From Streptomyces sp. A2-16 (GTDB taxonomy: Bacteria > Actinomycetota > Actinomycetes > Streptomycetales > Streptomycetaceae), in NCBI RefSeq assembly GCF_018128905.1, contig NZ_CP063808.1:4340001-4404000 (forward strand): a stretch of 64,000 nucleotides of DNA, read 5' to 3'. The notes below the pieces were generated by a model that saw only the letters and a program-made list of their open reading frames with translations, had not been told where the DNA came from and made no database searches. Below, in pieces: positions 8,059 to 16,354 of this stretch. Each line of letters starts with the position of its first letter. Position 1 is the stretch's first letter. The position numbers were made by a program, and so were the translations under genes.

Positions 8059-8876
8059 CCGCCGCCGAAGCCGCCCCGCCCGCGGAGTCCGTGCCGGTGG
8101 AGTCCGTGCCGGTGGAGTCCACGCCGGTGGAGTCCACGGCGGTGGCGCCCGCGCCCGAGTCCGTGGCGCCGGGTGCCGCTCCGTCGCGCAGCCCCCTTCT
8201 CGCCCGGGCCGCCGCCGAACTCATAGGCACCGCCCTGCTGGTGGCGGTCGTGGTCGGCTCCGGCATCCAGGCCACCGAACTGACCACGGACGTCGGTGTG
8301 CAGCTGCTGGCCAACTCCATGGCCACGGTCTTCGGCCTCGGCATCCTGATCCTCCTGCTCGGCCCGGTGTCCGGCGCCCACTTCAACCCGGTCGTCACGC
8401 TGGCCGAATGGTGGACGGCGCGACGCGGAGGTTCGGGCGTCACACTCCGCGAGGTGGCGGTGTATCTGCCGGCGCAGGTCGTCGGCGCGGTCGCGGGCGC
8501 GATCCTGGCGGACGCGATGTTCGGTGAACCCCTGGTGAAGTGGTCCACGCACGATCGCTCCGCCGGGCACCTGCTCCTGGGCGAGGTCGTCGCCACGGCC
8601 GGCCTGATCCTGCTGATCTTCGGCCTCGCCCGCGTCGGCCGCCTGCAGTACGCGCCCGTAGCGGTCGCCTCCTACATCGGAGCCGCCTACTGGTTCACCT
8701 CCTCCACCTCCTTCGCCAACCCCGCGGTGACCATCGGCCGCACCTTCACGGACACCTTCGCGGGCATCGCTCCCGGCTCGCTGGTGGGCTTCATCGGCAT
8801 GCAGCTCGTCGGCGGGGCGGTCGGACTGGCCTTGGTGGCCCTCGTGTTCCCGTCCGGGAGGGAACGCGCCGAGTGA
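8055..8876 (+). CDS. MIP-family aquaglyceroporin (AqpS-like), in the ars operon
   Basis: A 273-residue major-intrinsic-protein channel with six predicted membrane helices. The two pore loops carry NPV (HFNPVVT) and NPA (FANPAVTIGR). The first ~45 residues are a Pro/Val/Glu/Ser-rich tail with the repeated unit VPVES. The start is the GTG overlapping the arsR stop (GTGA). In some bacteria an ars-operon aquaporin replaces the arsenite pump: arsenate is reduced and arsenite flows out through the channel. The arsC-arsR-aquaporin set here fits that model. No ArsB or Acr3 pump is seen nearby. Confidence 0.88.
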   Translation: MTAAEAAPPAESVPVESVPVESTPVESTAVAPAPESVAPGAAPSRSPLLARAAAELIGTALLVAVVVGSGIQATELTTDVGVQLLANSMATVFGLGILILLLGPVSGAHFNPVVTLAEWWTARRGGSGVTLREVAVYLPAQVVGAVAGAILADAMFGEPLVKWSTHDRSAGHLLLGEVVATAGLILLIFGLARVGRLQYAPVAVASYIGAAYWFTSSTSFANPAVTIGRTFTDTFAGIAPGSLVGFIGMQLVGGAVGLALVALVFPSGRERAE

Positions 8877-9001
8877 CACGTACTGCCGGAAGAGGGTGGG
8901 CGGCGGCCCTGCGTTGCGTCTGACACAGGGCGTGACTGATCAGGCTTTTCCCGTGCTGTGGCCATCGTGGAAACCGCGAACGGGCAGTATGGGCGGACTT
9001 A

Positions 9002-9887
9002 CTGGCTCTAACAAAAGCGAGTTGATCATGTGACTGTCGGCTTGATCGCTCGTTGATGTGGTCATGGGGAAGCGTCAGTCGCGGCCGTGGATCGTGTCGG
9101 ACGAACTGTGGTCGCTCATCGAACCGTTGCTGCCCGAGCCACCGCCCAAGCAGGTCGAGGGACGGCCGCGAGTGCCCGACCGGCAGGCCTTGTGCGGCAT
9201 CTTGTTCGTCCTGCACACCGGCATCCAGTGGGAGTACCTGCCCCAGGAGCTGGGCTTCGGCTCGGGCATGACCTGCTGGCGGCGCCTGGCGGCCTGGAAC
9301 GAGGCCGGCGTGTGGGACCAGCTACATCAGCTGCTGCTGAACAGGCTGCGGTCGAAGAACCAGCTGGACTGGTCCCGGGCGGTGATCGATTCCTCCCATG
9401 TCCGGGCCGCACGCAGGGGCCCAAAAGCGGACCCAGCCCGGTCGACCGCGCACGGCCGGGCAGCAAGCACCACGTCCTCACCGACGGCCAGGGCATCCCG
9501 CTCGCCGTGTCGCTGACCGGCGGAAACCGCAACGACGTCACCCAACTGCTGCCCCTGCTGGACAAGATCCCGGCGGTGGCGGGAGTAGTGGGCCGGCCAC
9601 GCAGGCGGCCCGACATGCTCTTCGCGGACCGCGGCTACGACCACGACAAGTACCGCCGGCTCCTGCGTGAACGCGGCATCCGGCCCGCGATCGCCGAACG
9701 GGGCCAGCCTCACGGCACCGGCCTGGGCACGTTCCGGTGGGTCGTCGAGCGCACCATCTCCTGGCTGCACGGCTTCCGCCGCCTGCGCATCCGCTGGGAA
9801 CGGCGCGACGACATCCACGAAGCTTTCCTCGGCCTCGCCGTCTGCCTGATCACCCACCGACACGTCCAGAGGCTTTGTTAGGGCCAG
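9002..9887 (+). mobile_element. Complete IS5-family-like insertion sequence
   Basis: An 886-bp element. The left end CTGGCTCTAACAAA and the right end, read inward as CTGGCCCTAACAAA, match at 13 of 14 bases. The element is bracketed by the direct repeat TTA (8999-9001 and 9888-9890), a target duplication of the TNA type used by the IS427 group. It contains one transposase spread over two frames with a slippery heptamer. The right inverted repeat overlaps the transposase stop codon. It appears intact and recent, lying between the two arsenic gene blocks. Confidence 0.88.
9058..9881 (+). CDS. DDE transposase made by -1 frameshifting
   Basis: The first frame (start 9058 or 9064) encodes the N-terminal domain (WIVSDELWSLIEPLLPEP) and the first catalytic region (AVIDSSHV). 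The second frame continues with RPGSKHHVLTDGQG, LFADRGYDHD and the final FRWVVERTISWLHGFRRL. The switch is at 9420-9426, CCCAAAA read as C-CCA-AAA, a canonical X-XXY-YYZ -1 slippery heptamer. After slipping, the protein reads GPKSGPSPVDRARPGSKHH, the usual sequence of this group. The full product is about 275 residues, and the stop at 9879-9881 lies in the right terminal repeat. Confidence 0.85.
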
Positions 9888-9890
9888 TTA

Positions 9891-10277
9891 GTCTTCCAGT
9901 CCGCCTGCGCTGGCCCGGCATCCGCCGGCCCATCCTCGGATGCGCCACGCGCTTCGGCCCCGAGCGCCCGCCTTCCAGTCGTACGTCCTGCCGCGCCACC
10001 ACCAACTCCACCAGCAGCCAGGCCTCGTTGACCAGAGCTCCATCCTCGGCATGCCCCTCGCACCGCGCACCGATGGCCGCCGGCCGTGGGACACCACCCT
10101 GCCGCGCACCGAGGGCGACAGGGACCTGAACCCCGAAGAGGTGGAGCGTTGCGCCCGGCTGTGGAACCCCCAGCCTGCTGAAGCCGCCTGGGACAACTCA
10201 CGTTGCCGTGCCGTCAAGCCGGTCGACCGTGACGGGGTCTTCGAGCAGCCCCGCCCGCGCTTGGAGACAATCCCGGC
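9891..10277. other. Gene-poor stretch after the IS
   Basis: No convincing gene. On the minus strand a segment around 9900-10060 has Streptomyces-like codon use (LVNEAWLLVELVVARQDVRL) but no start or recognisable domain. It may be a coding relic cut off by the IS insertion. Nothing else is seen. Confidence 0.3.
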
Positions 10278-10979
10278 ATGGTGATGACACGGCACTGGTA
10301 CTCCGCGTCGCCCGTCGCGGACGGGCACTCGCTCCTGGATGAGCCGGGCTTCTGGCCTGCGTACTTGGCGGACCTGGCTGGGGAGTTCACGCCGGAGGCC
10401 TTCGGATCGGACGCGGGCGACACGAACGCCATGCTGGACACGCTCCACGACCCGTCGGCGTGGCCCATGTTCACGGTGCCGCTGGCCGACGGCTTCGCGA
10501 TCGTCGTGCACTTCAACAGCGGCGAGGAGTTCACGACCACGGACTACTTCCTCACACATCCTGACTGGAGCCAGGATCTCGTCCTGGCCAGCGACGATCA
10601 GGACCGCATCGGCCCCGGGCTGTGCTGGCCCGAGCTCGCCGCCCTGCTGGAGGCACCACCGAGTGCGGCAGGCGTCACCGACTCGCACGCCCGTCTCCTC
10701 CTTCTCCTGCCTGTTCTCGGCGACGCGGCGGTTCCGGACGAGGCGGTGACCGTCGTGGTCCGAGCGCTCATCGCTCAGGGTGCTCCTGAGTCGAGCGAGG
10801 CGTTGGCCGGACACCTGCTCCAGGGACACCCGATGTGGGGCGCTGAGGACTGGTGGTTCGATGACGACGAACAGAGCTGGCTCTGCGAAGGCGAGCACAG
10901 CCCCCGAAAAGTCCCCCTCGGTGACCATCTGCCCCCGCAACAGCGAGCCGCCCTCGAAGCCTGCCTCACTCCCCGCTGA
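10278..10979 (+). CDS. Uncharacterised acidic cytoplasmic protein
   Basis: A 233-residue acidic protein with no family I recognise. It has no signal peptide, membrane segment or cysteine motif. It is rich in Asp/Glu and Trp, for example AEDWWFDDDEQSWL, with a central leucine-rich stretch (ARLLLLLPVLGD). The start is ATG 10278 or ATG 10284. It stands alone between the IS and the second arsR. Size, acidity and lack of motifs resemble immunity- or SUKH-like small proteins, but that is only an impression. Confidence 0.6.
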   Translation: MVMTRHWYSASPVADGHSLLDEPGFWPAYLADLAGEFTPEAFGSDAGDTNAMLDTLHDPSAWPMFTVPLADGFAIVVHFNSGEEFTTTDYFLTHPDWSQDLVLASDDQDRIGPGLCWPELAALLEAPPSAAGVTDSHARLLLLLPVLGDAAVPDEAVTVVVRALIAQGAPESSEALAGHLLQGHPMWGAEDWWFDDDEQSWLCEGEHSPRKVPLGDHLPPQQRAALEACLTPR

Positions 10980-11089
10980 CCAGCTCAAGCCGTGCTGACA
11001 ACAGCCTTGTGGTTGAGCCGGTCGTTCTTCACCCAGCGTCTGGTGATGGCGGACTTCTTGCCGGAGGTGTGCCTGCCAGATCGGTGCCT

Positions 11090-11467
11090 TCAGACAGAGG
11101 TCGGCGCGATGGTCAGCAGCTTGCCCATCGCGGCCAGCACCGACGGCTCGACCCGGTAATAGACCCACGTGCCGCGGCGCTCGGAGGTCAGCAGCCCGGC
11201 CTCCTTGAGCTTCTTCAGGTGATGGGAGACGGTCGGCTGGGACACTCCGACGTCGGAGATGTCGCACACGCACGCCTCGCCGCCCGCGTGCGAGGCCACG
11301 GCCGAGAACAGCCGCAGCCGCACGGGGTCGCCCAGCGCCTTGAACATGCGCGCGGCGGTGTCGGCCTCCTCGGCCGTGAAGGGGCGCTCGGTCAGCGGCG
11401 GGCAGCACGGCGCAACATCCTCGGGCACCTCGGGCTCCAACAGCGGCAACACCTTCGAATTCGGCAT
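11090..11467 (-). CDS. arsR: ArsR-family repressor (second copy)
   Basis: A 125-residue winged-helix repressor. Residues ~65-72 read EACVCDIS, close to the classical ELCVCDL arsenite site. The recognition helix is SQPTVSHHLKKLKEAGLL and the wing GTWVYYRV. The N-terminal tail carries an extra Cys-Cys pair (APCCPPL). It is divergent from the flavoprotein-MFS pair 147 bp away and very likely controls it through the repeats in the gap. Unlike the first ArsR it keeps the two-Cys core site, so the two regulators may respond to different arsenic or antimony species. Confidence 0.92.
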   Translation of the reverse strand: MPNSKVLPLLEPEVPEDVAPCCPPLTERPFTAEEADTAARMFKALGDPVRLRLFSAVASHAGGEACVCDISDVGVSQPTVSHHLKKLKEAGLLTSERRGTWVYYRVEPSVLAAMGKLLTIAPTSV

Positions 11468-11614
11468 GCGTCTATGTTGACATACATCGAACCAGGCTGG
11501 CCAGGGAGTATCGGTCCATCAAATTCGATGGATGTCTATGTTGACGCATGTCTAATCAGGTGCCATCCTGGCCGGGCAGATACATCGACAAACGTCGAAA
11601 CAAAGGGGAGTCTC
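11468..11614. promoter_or_regulatory. Divergent promoter/operator of the second arsR
   Basis: The 12-base direct repeat GTCTATGTTGAC occurs at 11470-11481 and 11534-11545. CATCGAA and TTCGATG form an inverted pair around the first copy, and ACATCGA is repeated again near 11582, just before the flavoprotein start. These repeated TCGA/TTGAC elements next to both start sites suggest two ArsR sites serving the two divergent promoters. Confidence 0.6.
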
Positions 11615-13018
11615 GTGAACGCGCCTACCACCGACCGCATGCCCGTCGTGGTCGTCGGAGCCGGCCCGATCGGCCTGGCCGCCGCCGCCCATCTGGTCGA
11701 CCGCGGCATTGAGCCCCTGGTCCTGGAGGCCGGCCCCACTGCCGCCGCCGCGGTGCGCGAGTGGTCGCACGTGCGCCTGTTCTCCACCTGGGGCGAGCTC
11801 GTCGACCCCGCCGCCGAGAAGCTGCTGGCTCCCACCGGCTGGACACGCCCCGACCCGTCCGGCTACCCCTCCGGCGGCGACTGGGCCGACCTCTACCTGC
11901 AGCCGCTCGCCGACGTCCTCGGCGACCGCGTCCGTACCGGCGCCACCGTCACCGGAGTCTCCCGGACCGGCCGGGACCGGATCGTGGACGCCGACCGCGA
12001 GCAGCAGCCGTTCGTCGTGCACGTCGCCTACGCCGACGGCCGTGAGGAGCGCCTCTTCGCCCGCGCCGTCATCGACGCCTCCGGCACCTGGGCCACGCCG
12101 TCCCCGGCTGGTGGCAGCGGCCTTGCCGCGCTCGGCGAGAAGGGGGCCGCGGACCGGATCACCTACCGCGTCCCGGACCTGAGGGACCCCGCCGTCCGCG
12201 CCCGGTACGCGGGCAGGCGCACCGCCGTGATCGGCTCCGGCGCCTCCGCCTTCACCGCTCTCGCCTACCTCGCCGACCTCGCCAAGTCCGACGACGGCGC
12301 GAACACCAAGGGCGTGTGGATCCTGCGCCGGGGCATCTCGGGCTCCACCTTCGGCGGCGGCGAAGCCGACCAGCTCCCCGCCCGCGGCGCCCTGGGCCTG
12401 GCGGCGAAGGCCGCCGTCGACGAGGGCCACGCGGACGCCGTCACCGGTTTCCGCACGGAGGCGATCGAGCGCGACACCGACGGCCGCCTGGTCCTGGTCG
12501 GCGAGGACGGCCGCCGCCTCGACCCGGTCGACGAGGTGATCGTGCTGACCGGTTTCCGCCCCGACCTGTCCTTCCTCGACGAGCTGCGCCTCGGTCTCGA
12601 CGAGCGCCTCCAGGCCCCCGTCGCCCTGGCGCCGCTGATCGACCCCAACCAGCACTCCTGCGGCACCGTCTACCCGCACGGCCACCGCGAGCTCTCCCAC
12701 CCCGAGCACGGCGTGTACCTGGTCGGGATGAAGTCCTACGGCCGCGCCCCGACGTTCCTGGCGATGACCGGTTACGAGCAGGTGCGCTCCGTCGCCGCGG
12801 CGATCGCCGGCGACATCGAGTCCGCCGACCGTGTCGAGCTCACCCTGCCCGAGACCGGAGTCTGCGGTGGCGCCGGCCTGTTCGACGCGCCCGACACCCA
12901 GGAGGGCGACGGCGGCGGCTGCTGCGCGCCCGCGCCGCAGCTCGTCCGACTCGGCGCCCCCGCCCCGCTCGAGGCCGCTGCCGAGCAGGCCCCGGCGGGC
13001 GGCTGCTGCGGCTCGTGA
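11615..13018 (+). CDS. NAD(P)/FAD-dependent monooxygenase-like flavoprotein with Cys-rich tail, in arsenic locus
   Basis: A 467-residue two-dinucleotide-domain flavoprotein. FAD binding is at VVVVGAGPIGLAAAAHL (residues ~10-26), the second Rossmann motif is VIGSGASAFTAL near residue 205, and VLTGFRPD lies near residue 310. The last ~50 residues contain GVCGG, GGCCAP and a terminal GGCCGS, likely thiol ligands for a soft metal(loid). The GTG at 11615 follows an AAAGGGGAG site. It overlaps the MFS gene (GTGA) and faces arsR. ArsO-type flavin monooxygenases occur in such loci; oxidation or reduction of an arsenical is inferred. Confidence 0.82.
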   Translation: MNAPTTDRMPVVVVGAGPIGLAAAAHLVDRGIEPLVLEAGPTAAAAVREWSHVRLFSTWGELVDPAAEKLLAPTGWTRPDPSGYPSGGDWADLYLQPLADVLGDRVRTGATVTGVSRTGRDRIVDADREQQPFVVHVAYADGREERLFARAVIDASGTWATPSPAGGSGLAALGEKGAADRITYRVPDLRDPAVRARYAGRRTAVIGSGASAFTALAYLADLAKSDDGANTKGVWILRRGISGSTFGGGEADQLPARGALGLAAKAAVDEGHADAVTGFRTEAIERDTDGRLVLVGEDGRRLDPVDEVIVLTGFRPDLSFLDELRLGLDERLQAPVALAPLIDPNQHSCGTVYPHGHRELSHPEHGVYLVGMKSYGRAPTFLAMTGYEQVRSVAAAIAGDIESADRVELTLPETGVCGGAGLFDAPDTQEGDGGGCCAPAPQLVRLGAPAPLEAAAEQAPAGGCCGS

Positions 13019-14256
13019 CCGACCTCAACACCCCCGCACGCGGGGCCGCGACCGGAACAGGTGACCGGTCGCGGCCCCGCGCCGCCCTGCCCGCCCTCTG
13101 TGTCACGCAGATCGTGAGCTGGGGCATCGTCTACTACGCGTTCCCCGTGCTCAACCCGCAGATCACCGCCGCGACCGGCTGGCCGGCCGGGGCGACCACC
13201 GCGGCGTTCTCCCTCGGCCTCGTCGTCTCCGCCCTCACCGGGATCCGCGTCGGGCGCATCCTCGACAGGCGCGGCCCGCGCGTCGTCATGACCGCCGGCT
13301 CCGTGCTAGGAGTGGTCAGCCTGCTGATCGTGGCCACGGCCCCCAACGTCCCGGTGTTCATTGCCGGTTGGGCGCTGGCCGGACTCGCGATGGCCGCCAC
13401 CTTCTACCAGCCCGCGTTCGCCGCACTCACCCGCTGGTGGGCCCCCGACCACGTGCGCGCCCTGACCGTCGTCACCCTTGCCGGCGGCCTCGCCTCCACC
13501 GTCTTCGCACCCCTGACCGCAGCCCTCGCCGACCATCTCTCCTGGCGCCACACCTACCTCGTGCTCGCCGCCGTCCTCGCCACCATCACCATCCCCGCCC
13601 ACGCCCTGGCCCTGCGCGCACCCTGGCCCGACGCCCCGACCGCCACGGCACACGCGGGAGCAGGCGCCGCCGGGGTCGGGCGCAGCCGACCGTTCCTGCT
13701 GCTCGCCGCCGCCTTCACCCTGTCGGCCTTCGCGATGTACGCCGTCGTCGTCGCCCTCGTCCCGCTCCTCCTGGAACGCGGGTACTCCACCAGCCAGGCC
13801 GCCTGGGTCCTCGGCATCGGTGGCGCCGGACAGACCCTCGGCCGCACCCTGTACGCCGCGATCGCCCGCCGCACCACCGCCACGACCCGCACCACGGTCC
13901 TCATTGCCTTCGGCGCACTGACCACCGCCGCCTTCGCCGCTGTCCCCGGCCCGTACGCCATGCTCATCACCGTGTCGATCGTGGCCGGCATGGTCCGCGG
14001 CAACCTCACCCTGCTCCAGGCCACCGCCATCACCGACCGCTGGGGCACCGCCCACTACGGACGCCTCTCCGGACTCCTCGCGGCACCGGCCACGTCCGCG
14101 GCAGCCCTCGCACCCTTCGCCGGCGCCGCCCTGGCCGTGCCGCTCGGCGGTTATGAGCCGCTGTTCTTCCTTCTGGCCATCGTCTCCGTGGCCGCCGCGC
14201 TCATCGCACCGTGGACAGGCACCGCTGCCGTACCCCGCCGCGTGCCACCGCTGTGA
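13015..14256 (+). CDS. MFS transporter coupled to the arsenic flavoprotein
   Basis: A 413-residue major facilitator with 12 predicted helices. It has the loop motif GRILDRRGPRVV between helices 2 and 3 and a central hydrophilic linker (THAGAGAAGVG). It starts at a GTG overlapping the flavoprotein stop, so the two are translationally coupled. MFS pumps in ars operons export arsenite, arsenicals or phosphoglyceroyl-arsenate. No GAPDH partner is seen, so ArsJ is unlikely. The pump probably exports the product of the flavoprotein. Confidence 0.83.
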   Translation: MTDLNTPARGAATGTGDRSRPRAALPALCVTQIVSWGIVYYAFPVLNPQITAATGWPAGATTAAFSLGLVVSALTGIRVGRILDRRGPRVVMTAGSVLGVVSLLIVATAPNVPVFIAGWALAGLAMAATFYQPAFAALTRWWAPDHVRALTVVTLAGGLASTVFAPLTAALADHLSWRHTYLVLAAVLATITIPAHALALRAPWPDAPTATAHAGAGAAGVGRSRPFLLLAAAFTLSAFAMYAVVVALVPLLLERGYSTSQAAWVLGIGGAGQTLGRTLYAAIARRTTATTRTTVLIAFGALTTAAFAAVPGPYAMLITVSIVAGMVRGNLTLLQATAITDRWGTAHYGRLSGLLAAPATSAAALAPFAGAALAVPLGGYEPLFFLLAIVSVAAALIAPWTGTAAVPRRVPPL

Positions 14257-14531
14257 CGACCGCGTCATCCCCTGCTGACAAGGCCGTTCCACTGTTGGAC
14301 GTCGTCATGATCCAGCATCGACCGCGTCTCGGGACGGCAGCCGAGTTCGGCGACGCAGAGGTGCGGGCAACAGGACGCGGACCAAGACCTCCGGCACACC
14401 CCCCGAGGCCAGGGACGGTTTCGTCGCGGGCGATGATCGTGATGTACGGCTCGAAAGGCGGCAGTTCGTCGCGGACCGCGGCCGCAGGGCGTGATCTCAT
14501 GAAGTCACCTGGGCCTGCCCTCGCCGCGGAG

Positions 14532-14565
14532 CGCGCCGCCGCGGGCGGCATTCCGCGGCGGCGCG
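14532..14565. terminator. Bidirectional terminator between convergent genes
   Basis: CGCGCCGCCGCGG (14532-14544), an 8-base loop and CCGCGGCGGCGCG (14553-14565) form a perfect 13-bp stem. It lies between the MFS gene (plus) and the SDR-like gene (minus), whose 3' ends face each other. The rest of the 347-bp gap shows no gene. Confidence 0.7.
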
Positions 14566-14603
14566 ATCCGGCTTCGGCGAAGCATGACGGGGCCAGGAGG
14601 CGC

Positions 14604-15281
14604 TCAGCGGCTGAAGACGAGTTCGGCCTGATCGCGCTTGGTGGTGTGCAGGTCCCAGTAGGCGGGGGAGATCTCGTCGGGCTGGGCCGTCGGGAAGCCG
14701 GGGAGGGCCGGGGTGCCGATCGAGACGTCGATGCCGACGTGGGCCGCCTGGATGCCGGTGCCGTCCAGCTCCTTGTGCAGGTTGATCGCCCAGTTGCGCA
14801 GCGCCGCGGCCGCGGCGTTCACGTTGGCGACCTGCGGCACGGGGTCGATGGAGCCGGCGCCGGTGGTGTAGAGCAACGTGCCCGCGCCGGCCTCACGCAT
14901 CGCGGGCAGTACCGCCCGGGTGGCGGTGATGGCGCCGTAGAGCTGGAACTCGATCTGGAGTTGGACATGTGCCGGGTCGGTCCCGGTGGGGGTGGTCAAA
15001 GCGGTGGAGTCGAACGTTCCCACCGGGGAGTACTCCAGGACGTCGATACCGCCGAACTTCGAGGCGGCGTCCCGGAGCGCCTGGTCCAGTGCGGCACGGT
15101 CGATGACGTCCGCGGGGAACGCGGCGGCGGTGATGCCCTCCGCGGTGAGCTTGCCCACGAGGGGGTCGAGGTTGTCGCGGCTGCGGGAGATCAGGGCGAC
15201 GTCGAAGCCTCGAGAGCCGAAGGTGCGGGCGATGGCCAGGCCGAGCTGAGGGCCGGCGCCGACGATGGCGATGCTGGTCAC
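14604..15281 (-). CDS. SDR-fold protein lacking the YxxxK active site
   Basis: A 225-residue Rossmann-fold SDR relative. The cofactor loop VGAGPQLGLAIARTF and SRSRDNL at the end of beta-2 are intact. At the catalytic place it reads TTGAGS...QVANVNAAAAALRNW: Asn and Ala stand where Tyr and Lys are expected. It may be a binding protein or use another mechanism. It is divergent from a TetR gene with three operator-like sites between them, so it is probably the target of that regulator. Confidence 0.8.
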   Translation of the reverse strand: MTSIAIVGAGPQLGLAIARTFGSRGFDVALISRSRDNLDPLVGKLTAEGITAAAFPADVIDRAALDQALRDAASKFGGIDVLEYSPVGTFDSTALTTPTGTDPAHVQLQIEFQLYGAITATRAVLPAMREAGAGTLLYTTGAGSIDPVPQVANVNAAAAALRNWAINLHKELDGTGIQAAHVGIDVSIGTPALPGFPTAQPDEISPAYWDLHTTKRDQAELVFSR

Positions 15282-15321
15282 GGTGATCCTTCCGAAAGGC
15301 GGTTGTTGACAGGGGAGATCC

Positions 15322-15407
15322 GGTAAGGCCTATCCGTTTGCATGATGTGGATAGGTCTCTCCATTTTCGCTCGACCACCGTACCAGCAAAAGTGGATAGG
15401 GCAATCC
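15322..15407. promoter_or_regulatory. Three operator copies between the SDR-like and TetR genes
   Basis: Three related 14-mers occur in the gap: GGTAAGGCCTATCC (15322-15335), GGATAGGTCTCTCC (15349-15362) and GGATAGGGCAATCC (15394-15407). Each approaches the palindrome GGATAGG-CCTATCC. Three sites over 86 bp covering both promoters fit cooperative repression by the adjacent TetR protein. Confidence 0.7.
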
Positions 15408-15414
15408 GATTGAT

Positions 15415-16119
15415 ATGCTCCGGCGTATGCCCCCTGGTGACCAGCACCCCGACGCCCCCGCAGGGCAGTCCCTGCGCAGTGACGCCGAGCGCAACCGGGA
15501 GCGGATCATCGCCGCCGCCCGCACGGTCTTCGCGCGTGACGGCCTGAACGCCTCCATGGCTTCGGTGGCGCGCGAGGCGGGGGTCGGGATCGCGACCATG
15601 TTCCGGCGTTTCCCCACCAAGGCGGAACTGGTCGACGCCGTCTTCATCGACCGTATGGGCGCCTACGCCGACGCGGTCACCACCGCCCTGGCGGACCCCG
15701 ACCCGTGGCACGGCTTCGTCGGCTACGTCGAGAGCGTCTGCGCGATGCAGGCCGCGGACTACGGCTTCGCCGACGTGCTGACCACGACGTTTCCCTCCGC
15801 CAAAGCGCTGGAACGCCGCCGGAACGAGGCCTACGAGGGCATGGTCGAACTCATCGGCCGCGCCAAGGCCACCGGCCGTCTGCGCGAGGACTTCGACCCC
15901 TCGGACCTGGTGCTGATCCACATGGCCAATGCCGGCGTCGTCAACGCGACCGGCGACGCCGCGCCGGATGCCTGGCGACGCGTCGTGGCCCTGCTGATCC
16001 AGTCCCTGGAGAGCCCGACCCGAGGCCCCCTGCCCGCCTCGCCCGAGCACGACGCCCTTTACCGGGCCATGCTCCGTCCCGGTCCGGCAGGCGCGGCGGC
16101 GTCGAACTCGGGCGAGTGA
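15415..16119 (+). CDS. TetR-family transcriptional regulator
   Basis: Up to 234 residues. The N-terminal helix-turn-helix is RIIAAARTVFARDGLNAS...VAREAGVGIATMFRRFPTKAELV, typical of TetR. The C-terminal ligand domain is variable, as usual. ATG 15415 and ATG 15427 are both possible starts and neither has a clear ribosome site. It faces the SDR-like gene across three operators and should repress it until an unknown ligand binds. Confidence 0.9.
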   Translation: MLRRMPPGDQHPDAPAGQSLRSDAERNRERIIAAARTVFARDGLNASMASVAREAGVGIATMFRRFPTKAELVDAVFIDRMGAYADAVTTALADPDPWHGFVGYVESVCAMQAADYGFADVLTTTFPSAKALERRRNEAYEGMVELIGRAKATGRLREDFDPSDLVLIHMANAGVVNATGDAAPDAWRRVVALLIQSLESPTRGPLPASPEHDALYRAMLRPGPAGAAASNSGE

Positions 16120-16354
16120 CCGAAGGGAAAGCCGTCCCCCGCAGAGCGTGCCCGGCACGGCAAAACGCGGACGCCGGGACGGCCGTGCGCCCGAGTGACA
16201 CGTACGTCACCGCCCTCGCGCCCGTATCGATAGGCCCGGCCTCTACGGGGCAGCGATTTTTGGTCGTGGACCCCCCGCCCCGCCGCCCGGTTCACTGTGC
16301 CGCAAGCCGGCGCGGACCGATCGGGCTCGGTGTCGCGCGATCAGGGAGGCTGCA

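Noticed and set aside
8090..8150. Short GGTGGAGTCC repeats as a possible CRISPR or regulatory array
   Set aside because: They lie inside the aquaporin-like gene and encode its VPVES tail repeats; no spacers.
11009..11614. Upstream extension of the arsenic flavoprotein frame
   Set aside because: It covers arsR on the other strand; GTG 11615 with AAAGGGGAG is the better start.
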